A program made the position numbers and the translations under genes. This document shows positions 8,895 to 19,993 of a DNA stretch of 58,188 nt, piece after piece. Within the stretch, counting starts at the first letter, position 1, and each line of letters starts with the position of its first letter. Where the stretch lies: contig CAMEAW010000005.1 of NCBI GenBank assembly GCA_945911685.1, positions 1-58,188 of the forward strand, read 5' to 3'. This stretch comes from Bordetella parapertussis. Lineage in GTDB: Bacteria > Pseudomonadota > Gammaproteobacteria > Burkholderiales > Burkholderiaceae_B. The notes under the pieces were generated by a model. That model saw nothing but the letters and a program-made list of their open reading frames with translations. It searched no databases and was not told the DNA's origin.

Positions 8895-9773
8895 ATGGCT
8901 GAAATTACTGCCGCAATGGTTAAAGAGTTGCGTGAAAAAACCGACGCACCCATGATGGAGTGCAAGCGAGCTCTGACTGAAGCAGACGGAGACATGGCTC
9001 GCGCAGAAGAGATCTTACGTGTCAAGCTTGGCAGCAAGGCCAGTAAAGCGGCTGGCCGCGTCACGGCCGAAGGCCTGATTGGCTTGTACATTTCGCCCGA
9101 CGCCAAACAAGGCGCGGTCCTTGAAGTGAATTGCGAGACCGATTTCGTTGCAAAAAATGACGATTTCGTTGCCTTTGTTGCAGACTTGGCTAAACAAGTC
9201 TCTGCTAACGACTACGCCGATGTTGCGGCGCTGTCAGCGGCCAACCTTGGTGCCGGCACAGTTGAATCGGTGCGCGCTGCGTTAGTCGGCAAAATTGGTG
9301 AAAATATTTCGGTTCGCAGATTTAAGCGCTACACCACAGCCAACAAGCTCGCGAGCTACGTGCATAGCGGTCGTATTGGCGTGTTAGTTGAGTTTTCGGG
9401 TGCCGACGAAGTGGGTAAAGACCTGGCGATGCATATCGCCGCGACCAAGCCACGGGCACTAGACGAATCTGGCGTAGCGGAAGCAGACAAAGAAGCCGAA
9501 CGTTCAGTCGCGCGCCTCAAGGCTGCCGAGTCGGGCAAGCCCGCAGAGATCGTCGAAAAGATGGTTGAAGGCTCGGTTCAGAAGTTTTTGAAAGAAGTTG
9601 CGCTGCTATCGCAACCTTTCGTCAAAAATGACAAACAGACCGTGGCTCAAATGCTTAAAGAGAAAAATGCAGCCATTGCTGGTTTTTCACTGTTCGTTGT
9701 AGGTGAAGGCATCGAAAAGAAAACGATGGATTTTGCCGCTGAAGTTGCTGCAGCAGCTGCCGGAAACGCTTAG
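8895..9773 (+). CDS. tsf: Elongation factor Ts
   Basis: Guanine nucleotide exchange factor for EF-Tu. From ATG 8895 it has 292 residues, normal length. It starts [21 protein letters not shown] with the conserved MECKRAL that follows, and has the TDFVAKND motif of the EF-Tu-contacting core near residue 80. A GGAG lies just upstream of ATG 8895; the frame is open upstream to 8844, but that extension has no family sequence. Followed by a hairpin and then pyrH. Confidence 0.98.
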   Translation: MAEITAAMVKELREKTDAPMMECKRALTEADGDMARAEEILRVKLGSKASKAAGRVTAEGLIGLYISPDAKQGAVLEVNCETDFVAKNDDFVAFVADLAKQVSANDYADVAALSAANLGAGTVESVRAALVGKIGENISVRRFKRYTTANKLASYVHSGRIGVLVEFSGADEVGKDLAMHIAATKPRALDESGVAEADKEAERSVARLKAAESGKPAEIVEKMVEGSVQKFLKEVALLSQPFVKNDKQTVAQMLKEKNAAIAGFSLFVVGEGIEKKTMDFAAEVAAAAAGNA

Positions 9774-9783
9774 TTTTGTGAAA

Positions 9784-9817
9784 AAACCAAGGTCACGCCC
9801 TACGCTTACCTTGGTTT
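9784..9817 (+). terminator. Hairpin between tsf and pyrH, likely weak terminator or attenuator
   Basis: A ten-base perfect inverted repeat, AAACCAAGGT and ACCTTGGTTT, flanks a 14-base loop. An A-run precedes it and a T-rich but interrupted tract (ACACTTTTTC) follows about ten bases later. That suits partial termination after tsf with read-through into pyrH. Confidence 0.6.
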
Positions 9818-9861
9818 GTCGTACACTTTTTCACGTGTTTAACCCTCCGGAATCCTGAATC

Positions 9862-10578
9862 ATGGCCACCCGAATGCACAAAAGAGTTCTTCTTAAACTT
9901 TCTGGTGAAGCGTTGATGGGTGACGATGCTTTTGGCATCAACCGCGCCACCATTATGCGCATGACCGAAGAAGTCGCTGAGGTTGTGTCGATGGGGGTGC
10001 AGTTAGCGATTGTGATTGGTGGCGGCAACATTTTTCGCGGTGTGGCGCCTGGTGCTCAGGGTATGGATCGAGCGACCGCTGATTACATGGGGATGATGGC
10101 GACCGTCATGAATGCCCTGGCTTTACAAGATGCTCTAAAGCACCGCGGTGTAGATGCTCGGGTGCAATCGGCCCTCAACATTGAGCAGGTCGTCGAACCC
10201 TATATTCGCCCCAAAGCCCTCAGGTATCTTGAAGAGGGCAAAGTCGTTGTATTTGCTGCGGGTACGGGTAATCCATTTTTCACCACCGATACGGCCGCCT
10301 CTTTGCGGGGTGCCGAAATTGGTGCTGAAATCGTTTTAAAAGCGACTAAAGTGGATGGTATTTATAGTGCTGACCCAAACAAAGATTCTTCCGCAACACG
10401 TTACAACCGTATTAGTTTTGACGAAGTGATTAATCGGCGGCTTGAAGTGATGGATGCCACAGCATTCGCCTTATGCCGCGATCAAAAATTACCGATCAGA
10501 GTGTTTTCGATTAACAAACCTGGCGCGCTAAAACGGGCGGTCAGCGGAGAAGACGAAGGCACGTTGGTTCACGTTTAA
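9862..10578 (+). CDS. pyrH: UMP kinase PyrH
   Basis: Phosphorylates UMP to UDP in pyrimidine nucleotide synthesis; hexameric amino-acid-kinase-fold enzyme. 238 residues, normal length. Motifs: [14 protein letters not shown] at the N-terminus, the glycine-rich [10 protein letters not shown] near residue 52, [12 protein letters not shown] near 135, and VDGIYSADP near 165. Eleven bases upstream of frr, so the two are almost surely cotranscribed. Confidence 0.98.
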   Translation: MATRMHKRVLLKLSGEALMGDDAFGINRATIMRMTEEVAEVVSMGVQLAIVIGGGNIFRGVAPGAQGMDRATADYMGMMATVMNALALQDALKHRGVDARVQSALNIEQVVEPYIRPKALRYLEEGKVVVFAAGTGNPFFTTDTAASLRGAEIGAEIVLKATKVDGIYSADPNKDSSATRYNRISFDEVINRRLEVMDATAFALCRDQKLPIRVFSINKPGALKRAVSGEDEGTLVHV

Positions 10579-10588
10579 AGGAAACGAA

Positions 10589-11149
10589 ATGAGTATTGCA
10601 GATATTCAAGCCTCTGCTCAAGGCCGTATGGCTAAGTCGCTTGAACAGCTTAAAACGAATTTGGCAAAAATTCGTACCGGCCGGGCACACCCTGGCATTC
10701 TTGACCACGTGCAAGTCGAGTATTACGGCTCGCCGGTGCCTATCTCTCAAGTCGCCAACGTCAATTTGATGGATGCTCGCACCTTAAGCGTGCAGGTCTG
10801 GGAAAAAAACATGTCGGGTGCTGTCGAGAAGGCGATTCGGGATTCGGATCTGGGCTTAAATCCGATTGGTATGGGCGACAGCATTCGTGTTCCGATGCCA
10901 GCACTGACTGAAGAGCGTCGCCGCGATTTGAATAAAGTCGTGAAATCAGAGGGTGAAGACGCCAAAATCGCTGTGCGTAATTTACGTCGTGATTCGAACG
11001 AATCGTTTAAAAAACTTATTAAAGACAAAGAGATTTCAGAAGACGACGAGCGACGTGCGCAAGACGTTGTGCAAAAGCTGACAGATCGTTGCGTGATTGA
11101 GATCGACAAGATGGTTGCACAAAAAGAAGCCGAGATCTTGACGGTTTAG
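10589..11149 (+). CDS. frr: Ribosome recycling factor
   Basis: Splits post-termination ribosomes together with EF-G. 186 residues, exactly family length. Typical features: [22 protein letters not shown] near residue 25 split by Pro/Gly turns, [15 protein letters not shown] near 105 (the segment after the hinge), and a charged helical C-terminus ending KEAEILTV. A good AAAGGAAA Shine-Dalgarno precedes the ATG. Twelve bases separate it from uppS. Confidence 0.98.
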   Translation: MSIADIQASAQGRMAKSLEQLKTNLAKIRTGRAHPGILDHVQVEYYGSPVPISQVANVNLMDARTLSVQVWEKNMSGAVEKAIRDSDLGLNPIGMGDSIRVPMPALTEERRRDLNKVVKSEGEDAKIAVRNLRRDSNESFKKLIKDKEISEDDERRAQDVVQKLTDRCVIEIDKMVAQKEAEILTV

Positions 11150-11161
11150 GCCGCCTCTGAC

Positions 11162-11926
11162 ATGGTCATCAGCTCAACCCGCGAAATCCCGGTGACGGGT
11201 GCAATCCCAACGCATGTGGCAATTGTCATGGACGGCAATGGCCGTTGGGCACACGCGCGCTTACTGCCCCGTACTGCGGGCCATGCCAAAGGGGTTCAGT
11301 CGGTACGCCGTGCGGTAGAAACCTGTGGGGCTGCAGGGGTCAAGTATCTGACATTGTTTGCGTTTAGCTCTGAAAATTGGCGTCGCCCGGCCGAAGAGGT
11401 GTCGTTGCTGATGCGGCTGTTCGTGCAGGCGCTCGAGCGTGAGGTTGCGCGCTTACAAGAACAGGGCGTTCGCTTGCATGTAGTCGGTGACTTATCGGCC
11501 TTCGAGCCCAAGCTCCAAGAGCTGATTGCTCAGGCGCAACAAAAAACTGCCCACAACGACAAACTGCACCTGACGATCGCTGCCAATTACGGTGGGCGGT
11601 GGGATATCCTTCAAGCGACCCGAGCTTTGCTGCGTGCGCGTCCTGACCTGGCGGCAGATCCTTCTGGCCTTGACGAGACAAGCCTGGCACCTTATTTATC
11701 CATGGCTTGGGCACCCGAGCCCGATTTGTTTATACGTACGGGCGGTGAGCAACGCATTTCAAATTTCTTGATCTGGCAAATGGCCTACACAGAACTCTAC
11801 TTTACAGAGTGCTACTGGCCCGACTTCGGCGAGACCGAGCTGCATCAATCGTTTGAGTGGTATCGCACCCGCGAGCGCAGATTTGGCAGAACAAGTGCGC
11901 AAGTCCATGCCGTGACAGCAAGCTGA
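11162..11926 (+). CDS. uppS: Undecaprenyl diphosphate synthase (cis-prenyltransferase)
   Basis: Makes C55 undecaprenyl diphosphate, the lipid carrier for peptidoglycan and O-antigen. 254 residues. The N-terminal active-site motif [13 protein letters not shown] (about residues 17-29) carries the catalytic Asp, followed by the family segments LFAFSSENW and [11 protein letters not shown] (the IPP-binding Arg/Ser region). Downstream cdsA starts six bases after the stop, so the two are likely cotranslated. Confidence 0.97.
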   Translation: MVISSTREIPVTGAIPTHVAIVMDGNGRWAHARLLPRTAGHAKGVQSVRRAVETCGAAGVKYLTLFAFSSENWRRPAEEVSLLMRLFVQALEREVARLQEQGVRLHVVGDLSAFEPKLQELIAQAQQKTAHNDKLHLTIAANYGGRWDILQATRALLRARPDLAADPSGLDETSLAPYLSMAWAPEPDLFIRTGGEQRISNFLIWQMAYTELYFTECYWPDFGETELHQSFEWYRTRERRFGRTSAQVHAVTAS

Positions 11927-11931
11927 CGGGC

Positions 11932-12774
11932 ATGCTCAAGCAACGAATCATCACCGCTATTGTGCTGCTAGGTGTGTTGGCCTTAGTCGTAGCGGCGACA
12001 TCGCCGTGGCCCTTCCTGCTATTTTTGGCACTAGCCTGTGCCCTCGCTGGCTTTGAATGGTTGCGACTGACCCTCGGGTCACGCAGTAGCTGGGCCCCGA
12101 TCGGCGCATGCGTTTTGTTTTTGGTGTCGGTTTGGCAGGCCAACCGTTGGATTGAGGGTCAACTCAAGCCGCTGATCATTTTGCAAGGCATTGTTTGTTT
12201 AGCCATTTTGCTGTGGATCGCGCTGTTGTTGCCTGCCTTATGGCGTGCACAGGTGGCGGTGCCTACGTATCGTCTGGCAAACAGTTTCGCCGCAGTGGTT
12301 ACTTTACTTGCCACGTGGGGGGCTTTGTCCTACTGGTATCTGCAGCGTGGTGCGTTGTTTGTCGTTTCATTGTTGATTGTGGTCTGGGTGGCAGATATCG
12401 CGGCCTATTTTGCGGGTCGAGCCTTTGGTCGTCGAAAATTAGCCCCCAGCATTAGCCCCGGTAAGACTCTCGAAGGGGCCTTTGCGGGCGTAGTGGGCGT
12501 GGTGGCGTGGTTAGCGATTTCTACCCAGTGGCCCCAAACGTTTGCATCAAGCTTGTTATCACAGGGGTCTTGGCTTGCGCTCCTGAGCACTGGCGTATTG
12601 TTGGCAATCTTTTCAATTGCGGGCGATTTGTACGAGTCGTTGCTCAAGCGCCGCGCTGGTGTCAAAGATTCAAGTCAGCTGCTGCCGGGTCATGGTGGCG
12701 TCTACGACCGAATTGATGCCGTGGTTGCGGTTGTCCCGCTGGGCTTTTTTCTCATCGAGTGGCGCACATGGTGA
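11932..12774 (+). CDS. cdsA: Phosphatidate cytidylyltransferase
   Basis: Integral membrane enzyme making CDP-diacylglycerol from phosphatidate and CTP, the precursor of all phospholipids. From ATG 11932 it has 280 residues with about eight hydrophobic segments. The C-terminal family signature [18 protein letters not shown] followed by YDRIDA is intact. A longer frame from 11857 would overlap uppS and adds a polar, non-family N-terminus, so it is rejected. Overlaps the dxr start by seven bases. Confidence 0.96.
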   Translation: MLKQRIITAIVLLGVLALVVAATSPWPFLLFLALACALAGFEWLRLTLGSRSSWAPIGACVLFLVSVWQANRWIEGQLKPLIILQGIVCLAILLWIALLLPALWRAQVAVPTYRLANSFAAVVTLLATWGALSYWYLQRGALFVVSLLIVVWVADIAAYFAGRAFGRRKLAPSISPGKTLEGAFAGVVGVVAWLAISTQWPQTFASSLLSQGSWLALLSTGVLLAIFSIAGDLYESLLKRRAGVKDSSQLLPGHGGVYDRIDAVVAVVPLGFFLIEWRTW

Positions 12775-13967
12775 CCCCAACATACGTCACCATTTTGGGC
12801 TCGACAGGCTCGATTGGTCACAACACCTTAGATGTGATTGCCCGACATCCCGAGCGTTTTGCTGTGCACACCCTGACTGCTCACAGTCGGATGGATCTTT
12901 TAGCAAAACAAGCGTTCGAATCAAAGGCCGTCGCCGTGGCTGTGCCTACCGCGGTAGCGGCTGAGCGCTTTAAAACGGCCTGGGGTGATGCGCCCAAGCG
13001 CCCTGATATTCGTGTTGGGGCTCAGGCTTTGGTTGAGGTGGCGAGCGATCCGGCAAGCCAGGCCGTTATGGCTGCCATTGTTGGCTCGGCGGGCCTGCCT
13101 GCCGCGCTCGCCGCGGCACAGGCAGGTAAGCGTGTGCTGCTGGCGAACAAAGAGGCCTTGGTTGCCGCGGGTTCTCTTTTTATGGCAGCGGTCCGGACCT
13201 CTGGGGCTGAGCTTTTACCTATTGATAGCGAACACAACGCAATTTTTCAATGCTTGCCGCATCATGATCGGGCCAGTGCGCCAATAGGCCCCGCAGCGGG
13301 AGTGCGGCGCCTCGTGCTCACCGCCTCGGGTGGGCCGTTTCGCAACCAGCGCTGGGCCGAGCTGGCGCACGTTACCCCAGAACAAGCCTGTGCACACCCG
13401 AACTGGAGTATGGGCAGAAAAATCTCTGTTGATTCGGCCACGATGCTGAACAAAGGGCTAGAGGTTATTGAGGCCCATCACTTGTTTGCTATGCCCGCTG
13501 AGCGGATTAGCGTCGTGATTCATCCGCAAAGCGTGGTGCATTCGATGGTTGAATACGAAGATGGTTCTGTGCTTGCACAGTTGGGTCAACCCGATATGCG
13601 TACGCCAATCGCCTACGGCTTAGGGTTCCCAGAGCGCATCAGTTCGGGGGTGGGGCTGCTAGACCTCGCGCTAGCCGGGCGTCTGGATTTTGCTCAGCCG
13701 GATCTGAAGGAGCTGCCGTGTTTGGCCTTGTCGTTTCAGGCTTTAAAAGCCGGGCAGGGTGCTTGCATTGCCTTGAATGCCGCCAACGAAGTAGCGGTTG
13801 CAGCCTTTCTTGATAAGAGACTTGCATACACCAAGATTGCACAAGTGATCGAAGCCACTTTAAACTGGCAAATCGGGCGACCTGACGCCAGTTTGTCGTC
13901 TTTAGACGATATCATTGCACTAGACGAATTATCCCGTCAGGCCGCGCGTCGCGCGGCATCGGATTAA
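12768..13967 (+). CDS. dxr: 1-deoxy-D-xylulose 5-phosphate reductoisomerase
   Basis: Second step of the MEP isoprenoid pathway: NADPH-dependent rearrangement and reduction of DXP to MEP. About 399 residues from ATG 12768 (GTG 12759 is an alternative). The Rossmann motif ILGSTGSIG opens the protein. [15 protein letters not shown] and [13 protein letters not shown] are the substrate and metal region; GGPFR and [19 protein letters not shown] are further hallmarks. It sits between cdsA and rseP, the conserved order in proteobacteria. Confidence 0.97.
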   Translation: MVTPTYVTILGSTGSIGHNTLDVIARHPERFAVHTLTAHSRMDLLAKQAFESKAVAVAVPTAVAAERFKTAWGDAPKRPDIRVGAQALVEVASDPASQAVMAAIVGSAGLPAALAAAQAGKRVLLANKEALVAAGSLFMAAVRTSGAELLPIDSEHNAIFQCLPHHDRASAPIGPAAGVRRLVLTASGGPFRNQRWAELAHVTPEQACAHPNWSMGRKISVDSATMLNKGLEVIEAHHLFAMPAERISVVIHPQSVVHSMVEYEDGSVLAQLGQPDMRTPIAYGLGFPERISSGVGLLDLALAGRLDFAQPDLKELPCLALSFQALKAGQGACIALNAANEVAVAAFLDKRLAYTKIAQVIEATLNWQIGRPDASLSSLDDIIALDELSRQAARRAASD

Positions 13968-13998
13968 CGACAGTCGCGTTGTTTTCAAAAAGAGAAAT

Positions 13999-15342
13999 AT
14001 GCTTTTCACTTTGTTCGCGTTTCTGGTGGCCTTGGGTATCCTGATTACCTTTCATGAGCTAGGCCACTACTGGGTGGCTCGCTGGTGTGGCGTTAAAGTC
14101 TTGCGTTTTTCGCTGGGCTTTGGAAAAGTTTTGCTTAAGCGAGTTGATCGTCACGGAACAGAGTGGGTGCTCTCGGCGCTGCCCTTGGGCGGCTACGTCA
14201 AGATGCTTGACGAAGAGCCGCAAGACGTCGCTAGTGGGCAGGGCCACGTTCAGCAACATCCGCAAAGTTTTCAGGCGCAGCCAGTGGGTAAGCGCTTTGC
14301 GATCGTGGCGGCTGGGCCGATTTTCAATTTGCTGCTAGCGGTTGCGTTTTACGCTTCGATTAACTTGGTGGGTACGCAAGAACCCGCGGCCATTCTATCT
14401 AGACCACCCGCTGCCACGGCGGCCGCGGTGGCAGGCCTGCAAGGTGGCGACCAAATTACTGCGGTGAACCAACAAGCGGTGGCCTCGTGGCCGCAGGTGC
14501 GTTGGGCGTTGTTGCAGTTGGCGGCGGATGGCGGGCAGGTTGAAATCACGTTTGAGCGTGCCGGAAGCCCGTTGACGCGCGTGCTTGAGATTCCGGCTGC
14601 GGCCGATCCCTCTAGCGAAGACCCGATACGCAGGTTGGGCCTGGCGGTTGGAGGTGCGACGCCACAGATCCGTTTAGTGGTTGAATCGAGCGTGGCCCAG
14701 GCGGCAGGCCTTGCGGTGAATGATTTGATCCTTTCCATTGATGGCGAGCGCAAGCCAGACGTGGCCCAGGTAATTCGTATCATTCAGGCGCACGCCAATC
14801 AGCCACTTGCGCTAGAAGTTGAGCGAGATGGCAAGATCAGGCAGATCTCGTTGATCCCGGCGGCTGTGACGCTAGAAAACGGCAAAGTCGTTGGTCGTGC
14901 AGGGTTTCAATTAGGCGGTAGTCTGCCAACCGTCGAAGTCAGTTATGGCTTGATCGAAAGTGTTTGGCTGGGCGTGACTAAAACCTTTGATACCGCCTGG
15001 TTTTCGCTCAAAATGATGGGAAAAATGCTGATTGGCGAAGTTTCGATCAAAAACATCAGCGGACCGGTCACTATTGCGGATTATGCGGGGCAAACTGCGC
15101 GAATTGGGTGGGCTGCCTATATTTCGTTTCTGGCGCTCGTGAGCGTCAGCCTAGGTGTACTGAATTTACTCCCAATTCCCATGCTAGACGGCGGGCATCT
15201 GCTGTACTATCTAGTTGAAATCGTACGCGGCAGTCCACCTTCAGTTCGCTCGGTCGACTGGGGGCAAAGGGCTGGCATGGTAGTGCTGGCCGGCTTGATG
15301 GTCGTTGCCCTCTTTAATGACCTGGTGCGCATTTTTACTTAG
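13999..15342 (+). CDS. rseP: RseP, site-2 intramembrane zinc protease
   Basis: Inner-membrane metalloprotease that cuts anti-sigma factor RseA during envelope stress and clears signal peptides. 447 residues. Zinc-binding FHELGHYW lies in the first membrane segment (about residue 18), the third ligand motif NLLPIPMLDGGHLLYY near residue 390, and two PDZ domains lie between (about 125-300). Placement directly before bamA links it to outer-membrane assembly. Confidence 0.97.
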   Translation: MLFTLFAFLVALGILITFHELGHYWVARWCGVKVLRFSLGFGKVLLKRVDRHGTEWVLSALPLGGYVKMLDEEPQDVASGQGHVQQHPQSFQAQPVGKRFAIVAAGPIFNLLLAVAFYASINLVGTQEPAAILSRPPAATAAAVAGLQGGDQITAVNQQAVASWPQVRWALLQLAADGGQVEITFERAGSPLTRVLEIPAAADPSSEDPIRRLGLAVGGATPQIRLVVESSVAQAAGLAVNDLILSIDGERKPDVAQVIRIIQAHANQPLALEVERDGKIRQISLIPAAVTLENGKVVGRAGFQLGGSLPTVEVSYGLIESVWLGVTKTFDTAWFSLKMMGKMLIGEVSIKNISGPVTIADYAGQTARIGWAAYISFLALVSVSLGVLNLLPIPMLDGGHLLYYLVEIVRGSPPSVRSVDWGQRAGMVVLAGLMVVALFNDLVRIFT

Positions 15343-15412
15343 GTCTTTTCTGCCTTAAAATCGTGCTTTAATTTTATTTATGACCGTTAGCTTGTTTCAA
15401 GGATTGTTCAGA

Positions 15413-17752
15413 ATGCCCGTCAGCTTGGATTTTTTTCGCGCCCGTTGTCGGCAACTATGGTCTACCTACTTTGTGCGGGTACTGGTGCTGCTTTGTCTGG
15501 CCAGCCCCTTAACAGCTAACGCCTTTACGCCTTTTGTTGTCAGCGATATTCGCGTCGAAGGCATTCAGCGCACCGAAGCGGGTACCGTCTTCGCTCAGCT
15601 TCCTGTCAAAGTCGGTCAGCAATTTACTGAGGCGCTTGCCACCGAAGCGGTCCGCCGCTTGTACGCAACAGGTTTGTTCTCTGATGTGCGCATTGAAACG
15701 TCTAATCGCTTGGTCGTGGTGGTCGTGCAAGAGCGCGCTACGATCGCGTCGTTGTCTTTTACGGGGATGCGTGAGTTTGAGCCCAAAAACATCACAGACA
15801 CGTTGCGCCAGATCGGCTTTGGCGAGGGGCGAGTCTTTGACCAGTCAATGCTTGAGCAAGCCGAGTTTGAATTGCGTCAGCAATACCTGACCAAGGGCAA
15901 ATACGCCGCCGAAATCACCTCTACGGTCACGCCGCTACCACGCAATCGTGTGGGCGTGAATTTTGATGTGTTTGAGGGCGGAGTCGCCCGCATACGCGAC
16001 ATTAAAATTGTCGGTAGCGAAGCCTTTACCGAAAGTAATTTGCTTGGCCTCTTTAAGATGACGACCCCAGGCTGGTTGTCTTGGTACACCGATAGTGACA
16101 AGTACTCCCGCGAAAAGCTCGAGCGCGATCTCGAGACCTTACGATCCTTTTACCTCGATCGTGGTTTTCTTGAGTACAAAGCCGAGCCTCCCCAAGTAAC
16201 GATCTCGGGTGACCGTAAGGATATTTTCATTACCCTGACTATCAGTGAAGGTAAGCCCTACAAAGTCACGAGTGTGAATTTGGCCGGCAACTTGCTTGGG
16301 CTAGAGGCCGAAGTCAATGCATTGGTGCAAGTCAAAGCGGGCGAGATTTTTTCGGGTGAAAAGACAAACGCGACAGCGAAAAGTATCACTGACTACCTGG
16401 GCAACTTGGGCTACGCCTTCGCCAACGTCAATCCAAATCCAATCCTAAACCGCGAAGCCCAGACTGCTGATCTAACGTTTTACATCGATCCTAGTCGGCG
16501 CGTGTATGTTAGAAAAATTCAAATCACGGGCAACCACCGTACCCGAGACGAAGTCGTGCGGCGCGAGCTCCGGCAACCCGAGGCTGCCTGGTATGACTCT
16601 GGCAAGCTTAAGCTTTCGCGTGACCGTCTTGATCGCCTTGGCTACTTTAAAGACGTGAAAGTATCGACCGAGCCCGTGCCCAATTCACCCGATCAGGTTG
16701 ATGTCAATCTGTCCGTGACTGAAAAACCCACAGGTATGATCAATTTAGGTGTGGGTTACGGTCAGGTAGATGGCGTGATTTTAACTGCGGGCATCACAGA
16801 AGATAACGTCTTCGGCAGTGGCACAAACCTGACGCTGAACTTGAACACCAGTTTGTATAACCGTTCTGCGGTGCTGGCGCATACCGATCCTTACTTTACC
16901 AACGACGGTATTAGCCGAACCACTTCGCTTTATTACCGCACCATGACGCCGTATTCGAATAATCCGGGTATGTATCAGGTGACGACCCTTGGCGCAGGCC
17001 TGAGTTTTGGTGTGCCCATTTCAGAATTTGATCGCATCTACGGCGGTGCCAACGTTGAACGCAATACGATCGGTTTGTACGACAACTCGCCTTTAGCGTA
17101 TCGCGAGTACGTCTACAACTACGGCGACACCACCACGGCCGTTATTTTGAACACTGGCTGGGCCAAAGATACGCGTGATAGCGCTTTGACGCCTACCCGC
17201 GGTAGCTTTACCCGCTTAAAGGCTGACGTCGGCACGGTCAATTTGAAATACTACATGTTGGGTGCTCAGCAACAACTGTTCATTCCGGTCGGACGCGATT
17301 ACACCCTTGCCTTTAACGCTTTGTTTGACTACGGCAAAAGCTATAGCGATCTGCAATACCCAATTTTCAAAAATGTGTACGCCGGTGGTATCGGTACCGT
17401 TCGAGGTTTCTCGCAAAACTCGATGGGCCCTCGCGACTTGCTGACAGGTACTTACCTAGGTGGCTCGAAGCGCGTAGTGGGTAACGTGCAGTTTTATTTC
17501 CCAATGCCTGGCACTCAAAACGACCGCACCTTACGTTGGTTTACCTTTGTGGATGGTGGTCAGGTTTACGGCACAGATGGCTACGGTAACGACACTGCGA
17601 TTAATTTAGCCAATATTCGTTATTCGGCTGGTATTGGTCTGTCATGGATATCACCGCTTGGTCCGCTGCAGCTTTCGCTTGCTAAGCCTTTAAATGCTAA
17701 AGATGGCGATAACTTACAGGTCTTCCAGTTCCAAATCGGTACCGGCTTCTAG
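15413..17752 (+). CDS. bamA: Outer-membrane protein assembly factor BamA
   Basis: Central component of the BAM complex that folds beta-barrels into the outer membrane. From ATG 15413 it has 779 residues; this start has AAGGA upstream and gives a clean signal peptide (VRVLVLLCLASPLTANAF), whereas ATG 15380 has no ribosome site. Five POTRA repeats run from about residue 37 to 430 (first one FVVSDIRVEGIQRTEAG), then the 16-strand barrel. The barrel includes the conserved lid sequence VRGFSQNSMGPRD and ends in an aromatic residue (QIGTGF), as needed for BAM recognition. Confidence 0.97.
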   Translation: MPVSLDFFRARCRQLWSTYFVRVLVLLCLASPLTANAFTPFVVSDIRVEGIQRTEAGTVFAQLPVKVGQQFTEALATEAVRRLYATGLFSDVRIETSNRLVVVVVQERATIASLSFTGMREFEPKNITDTLRQIGFGEGRVFDQSMLEQAEFELRQQYLTKGKYAAEITSTVTPLPRNRVGVNFDVFEGGVARIRDIKIVGSEAFTESNLLGLFKMTTPGWLSWYTDSDKYSREKLERDLETLRSFYLDRGFLEYKAEPPQVTISGDRKDIFITLTISEGKPYKVTSVNLAGNLLGLEAEVNALVQVKAGEIFSGEKTNATAKSITDYLGNLGYAFANVNPNPILNREAQTADLTFYIDPSRRVYVRKIQITGNHRTRDEVVRRELRQPEAAWYDSGKLKLSRDRLDRLGYFKDVKVSTEPVPNSPDQVDVNLSVTEKPTGMINLGVGYGQVDGVILTAGITEDNVFGSGTNLTLNLNTSLYNRSAVLAHTDPYFTNDGISRTTSLYYRTMTPYSNNPGMYQVTTLGAGLSFGVPISEFDRIYGGANVERNTIGLYDNSPLAYREYVYNYGDTTTAVILNTGWAKDTRDSALTPTRGSFTRLKADVGTVNLKYYMLGAQQQLFIPVGRDYTLAFNALFDYGKSYSDLQYPIFKNVYAGGIGTVRGFSQNSMGPRDLLTGTYLGGSKRVVGNVQFYFPMPGTQNDRTLRWFTFVDGGQVYGTDGYGNDTAINLANIRYSAGIGLSWISPLGPLQLSLAKPLNAKDGDNLQVFQFQIGTGF

Positions 17753-17807
17753 GTTTAATTATTTGCACAATTGCGTGCTGAAATATGTTTTTTGTGAGAC
17801 TTTAATA

Positions 17808-18368
17808 ATGTCTGTTTTTATGACCACCACGAATCGCTCAGTTTTCAATCGCCTTGCGTATCGCGCGCTTAGCTTAGTTGCCGTGTCAGGCACCGTGCTG
17901 ACACTTGCACTGACGACACCCGTTATCGCTCAAGGGCAGGGCACCAAGATTGGGTTTGTGAATACAGAGCGGATTTTGCGTGATTCTGCGCCAGCAAAAG
18001 CTGCGCAAACCAAGATTGAAAATGAATTCAAAAAGCGTGCCGAAGAGCTCGAGAAGCAAGTGAATAATCTACGTAGCCGTGCGCAGCAGCTCGAAAAAGA
18101 CGCGCCAGTCTTGTCCGAGTCTGAGCGCAACAAACGTCAGCGCGAATTAGCCAACCTCGATGCCGACTTACAACGCAAACGTCGTGAGATTCAAGAAGAC
18201 TCAAGTCGCCGTCGTAACGAAGAGTTTGCCACCATTATTGAAAAAGCAAATGCCGCAATCAAAAAGATTGCCGAGCAAGAAAGCTATGACATCGTGATTC
18301 AGGATGCTGTGACGGTTAACCCACGCGTGGATATCACTGACAAGGTGATCCAGGCTCTCGGCAAGTAA
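17808..18368 (+). CDS. skp: Periplasmic chaperone Skp (OmpH family)
   Basis: Holds unfolded outer-membrane proteins in transit through the periplasm. 186 residues from ATG 17808 (ATG 17820 also possible). A signal peptide ends at about VIAQGQG, followed by the OmpH start KIGFVNTERIL and a long, highly charged helical hairpin (about 65-150) that forms the tentacles of the trimer. It follows bamA and precedes lpxD, the conserved arrangement. Confidence 0.93.
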   Translation: MSVFMTTTNRSVFNRLAYRALSLVAVSGTVLTLALTTPVIAQGQGTKIGFVNTERILRDSAPAKAAQTKIENEFKKRAEELEKQVNNLRSRAQQLEKDAPVLSESERNKRQRELANLDADLQRKRREIQEDSSRRRNEEFATIIEKANAAIKKIAEQESYDIVIQDAVTVNPRVDITDKVIQALGK

Positions 18369-18380
18369 CCTGATAGAACG

Positions 18381-19475
18381 ATGCCTGTTTTACTAGCCCC
18401 CGAGCGCGCACCTTTACTTTCTCAGTTACTGAAGGCGATACCTGGGGGCTTGGTACAAAAAGTTGTCCCTGGAACAGGGCAATTTATTGATCCAGTTGTG
18501 GCAGGCTTGGGTGCTTTACCTCATGCCGGTCAATACGAAGCCTCTTTTATCGTTCATCCAAAGTATCTAGAGCAACTGGCGGTGACCAAAGCCGCCGCCG
18601 TGATTGTGTTGCCTGAAATTGATGAACTGCTCTCGCAGGCGCCCGTGCAGCCCGCTTACGCTCGCGTCGTCTGCAAGCACCCTTATTTGCTGTACGCCCG
18701 AATTGCCCAGTGGTTTGACTGGGCCCGGCAGCCTGCGCGTGAAATCAGCGTGCACCCTTCAGCAGTTGTTGATCCAACCGCTGTCTTAGCACCAAGCGTG
18801 ACGGTTGGCCCGTTGGCCGTAATTGGCGCACGCTGCGTGATCGACGCCATGGTGCAGATTGGCGCGGGCTGCGTCTTAGGGGCCGATGTCAAAGTTGGCG
18901 CCTCATCGGTGATTCAGCCACGTGTCGCGATTTATGATGGTGTACAAATCGGCTCGCGCGTGATTGTGCACAGTGGCGCTGTGCTGGGTGCAGATGGCTT
19001 TGGTTTTGCGCCAGACCCAAGCCTGGCAAAAGGAGCCTGGGGAAAAATCCCTCAGCTTGGCGGTTTGCTCATCGGTAATGATGTCGAGATCGGGGCCAAC
19101 ACAACGATTGATCGTGGGGCGCTTGAAAATACCGTGATTGAAGACGGCGTTAAGCTCGATAATCAAATTATGATTGCGCATAACTGTCGTATTGGCACGC
19201 ACACTGCGATTGCGGCTTGTACGGCTGTGGCGGGCTCGACCACGATTGGCGCACGTTGCACCATTGCTGGCGCCGCTGGGATTGCGGGTCATCTGACTAT
19301 CTGTGACGATGTCTTTGTTTCAGGTGGTACCGGCATCACAACCGACGTTACAGAGCCCGGTCGTTACACCGGCGTGTTTCCGTTTGCGCCACACGCAGAG
19401 TGGCAACGTAATGCGGCTGTGGTCTCACAGCTCTCGGTGCTGCGCAAACGCTTACGCAAGCTCGAGCGCGAATAG
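18381..19475 (+). CDS. lpxD: UDP-3-O-(3-hydroxyacyl)glucosamine N-acyltransferase LpxD
   Basis: Third step of lipid A synthesis: N-acylation of UDP-3-O-acylglucosamine from acyl-ACP. 364 residues. An N-terminal uridine-binding domain (to about 115) is followed by a left-handed beta-helix of hexapeptide repeats (about 120-310), with [11 protein letters not shown] and the catalytic-His region [20 protein letters not shown] then [10 protein letters not shown]-terminal helix ([13 protein letters not shown]) completes it. First of the lpxD-fabZ-lpxA-lpxB set. Confidence 0.96.
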   Translation: MPVLLAPERAPLLSQLLKAIPGGLVQKVVPGTGQFIDPVVAGLGALPHAGQYEASFIVHPKYLEQLAVTKAAAVIVLPEIDELLSQAPVQPAYARVVCKHPYLLYARIAQWFDWARQPAREISVHPSAVVDPTAVLAPSVTVGPLAVIGARCVIDAMVQIGAGCVLGADVKVGASSVIQPRVAIYDGVQIGSRVIVHSGAVLGADGFGFAPDPSLAKGAWGKIPQLGGLLIGNDVEIGANTTIDRGALENTVIEDGVKLDNQIMIAHNCRIGTHTAIAACTAVAGSTTIGARCTIAGAAGIAGHLTICDDVFVSGGTGITTDVTEPGRYTGVFPFAPHAEWQRNAAVVSQLSVLRKRLRKLERE

Positions 19476-19540
19476 CGCCAGGGTCGGTGCGCCAGATTAT
19501 TGTTTAAGAATAGCCCTTCTTGGGCTTCACAGGAATCTCT

Positions 19541-19990
19541 ATGCAGCTTGATATTAAAAGTATTCTTGAGCGTTTGCCTCACCGTTACCCGATGCTTCTC
19601 ATTGATCGGGTCTTAGAAATGGTACCTGGCAAGTCGATCAAGGCACTTAAAAATGTCTCGATTAATGAACCGTTTTTTGTTGGGCATTTTCCGCATCATC
19701 CAGTGATGCCTGGCGTGCTCATTCTTGAGGCGATGGCGCAGGCAGCGGCGATTTTTTCGTTTGCTGAAGAAACGGGTCTCAAGCCTAAAGACCAAGAAAG
19801 TGTTTACTACCTCGTGGGCATTGATGGCGCGCGGTTTCGCAAGCCCGTCTTGCCTGGCGATCAACTGCACATCGAAGTGGTCGCCGAGCGGTTAGGTAGC
19901 AAGATTTGCAAGTACCAGGGGCGCGCCTTTGTGGATGGTCAAGAGGTTGCAGAGGCTAAGCTGATGTGTGCCATTCGCCCAGTGGAATAA
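19541..19990 (+). CDS. fabZ: 3-hydroxyacyl-ACP dehydratase FabZ
   Basis: Hot-dog-fold dehydratase of fatty acid elongation that competes with LpxA for hydroxyacyl-ACP. From ATG 19541 it has 149 residues, normal length. The active-site His is in [20 protein letters not shown] (about residues 47-66), with the catalytic Glu in the same segment. An upstream in-frame GTG at 19520 adds seven non-family residues; AGGAA before ATG 19541 supports the shorter form. Confidence 0.96.
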   Translation: MQLDIKSILERLPHRYPMLLIDRVLEMVPGKSIKALKNVSINEPFFVGHFPHHPVMPGVLILEAMAQAAAIFSFAEETGLKPKDQESVYYLVGIDGARFRKPVLPGDQLHIEVVAERLGSKICKYQGRAFVDGQEVAEAKLMCAIRPVE

Positions 19991-19993
19991 AAA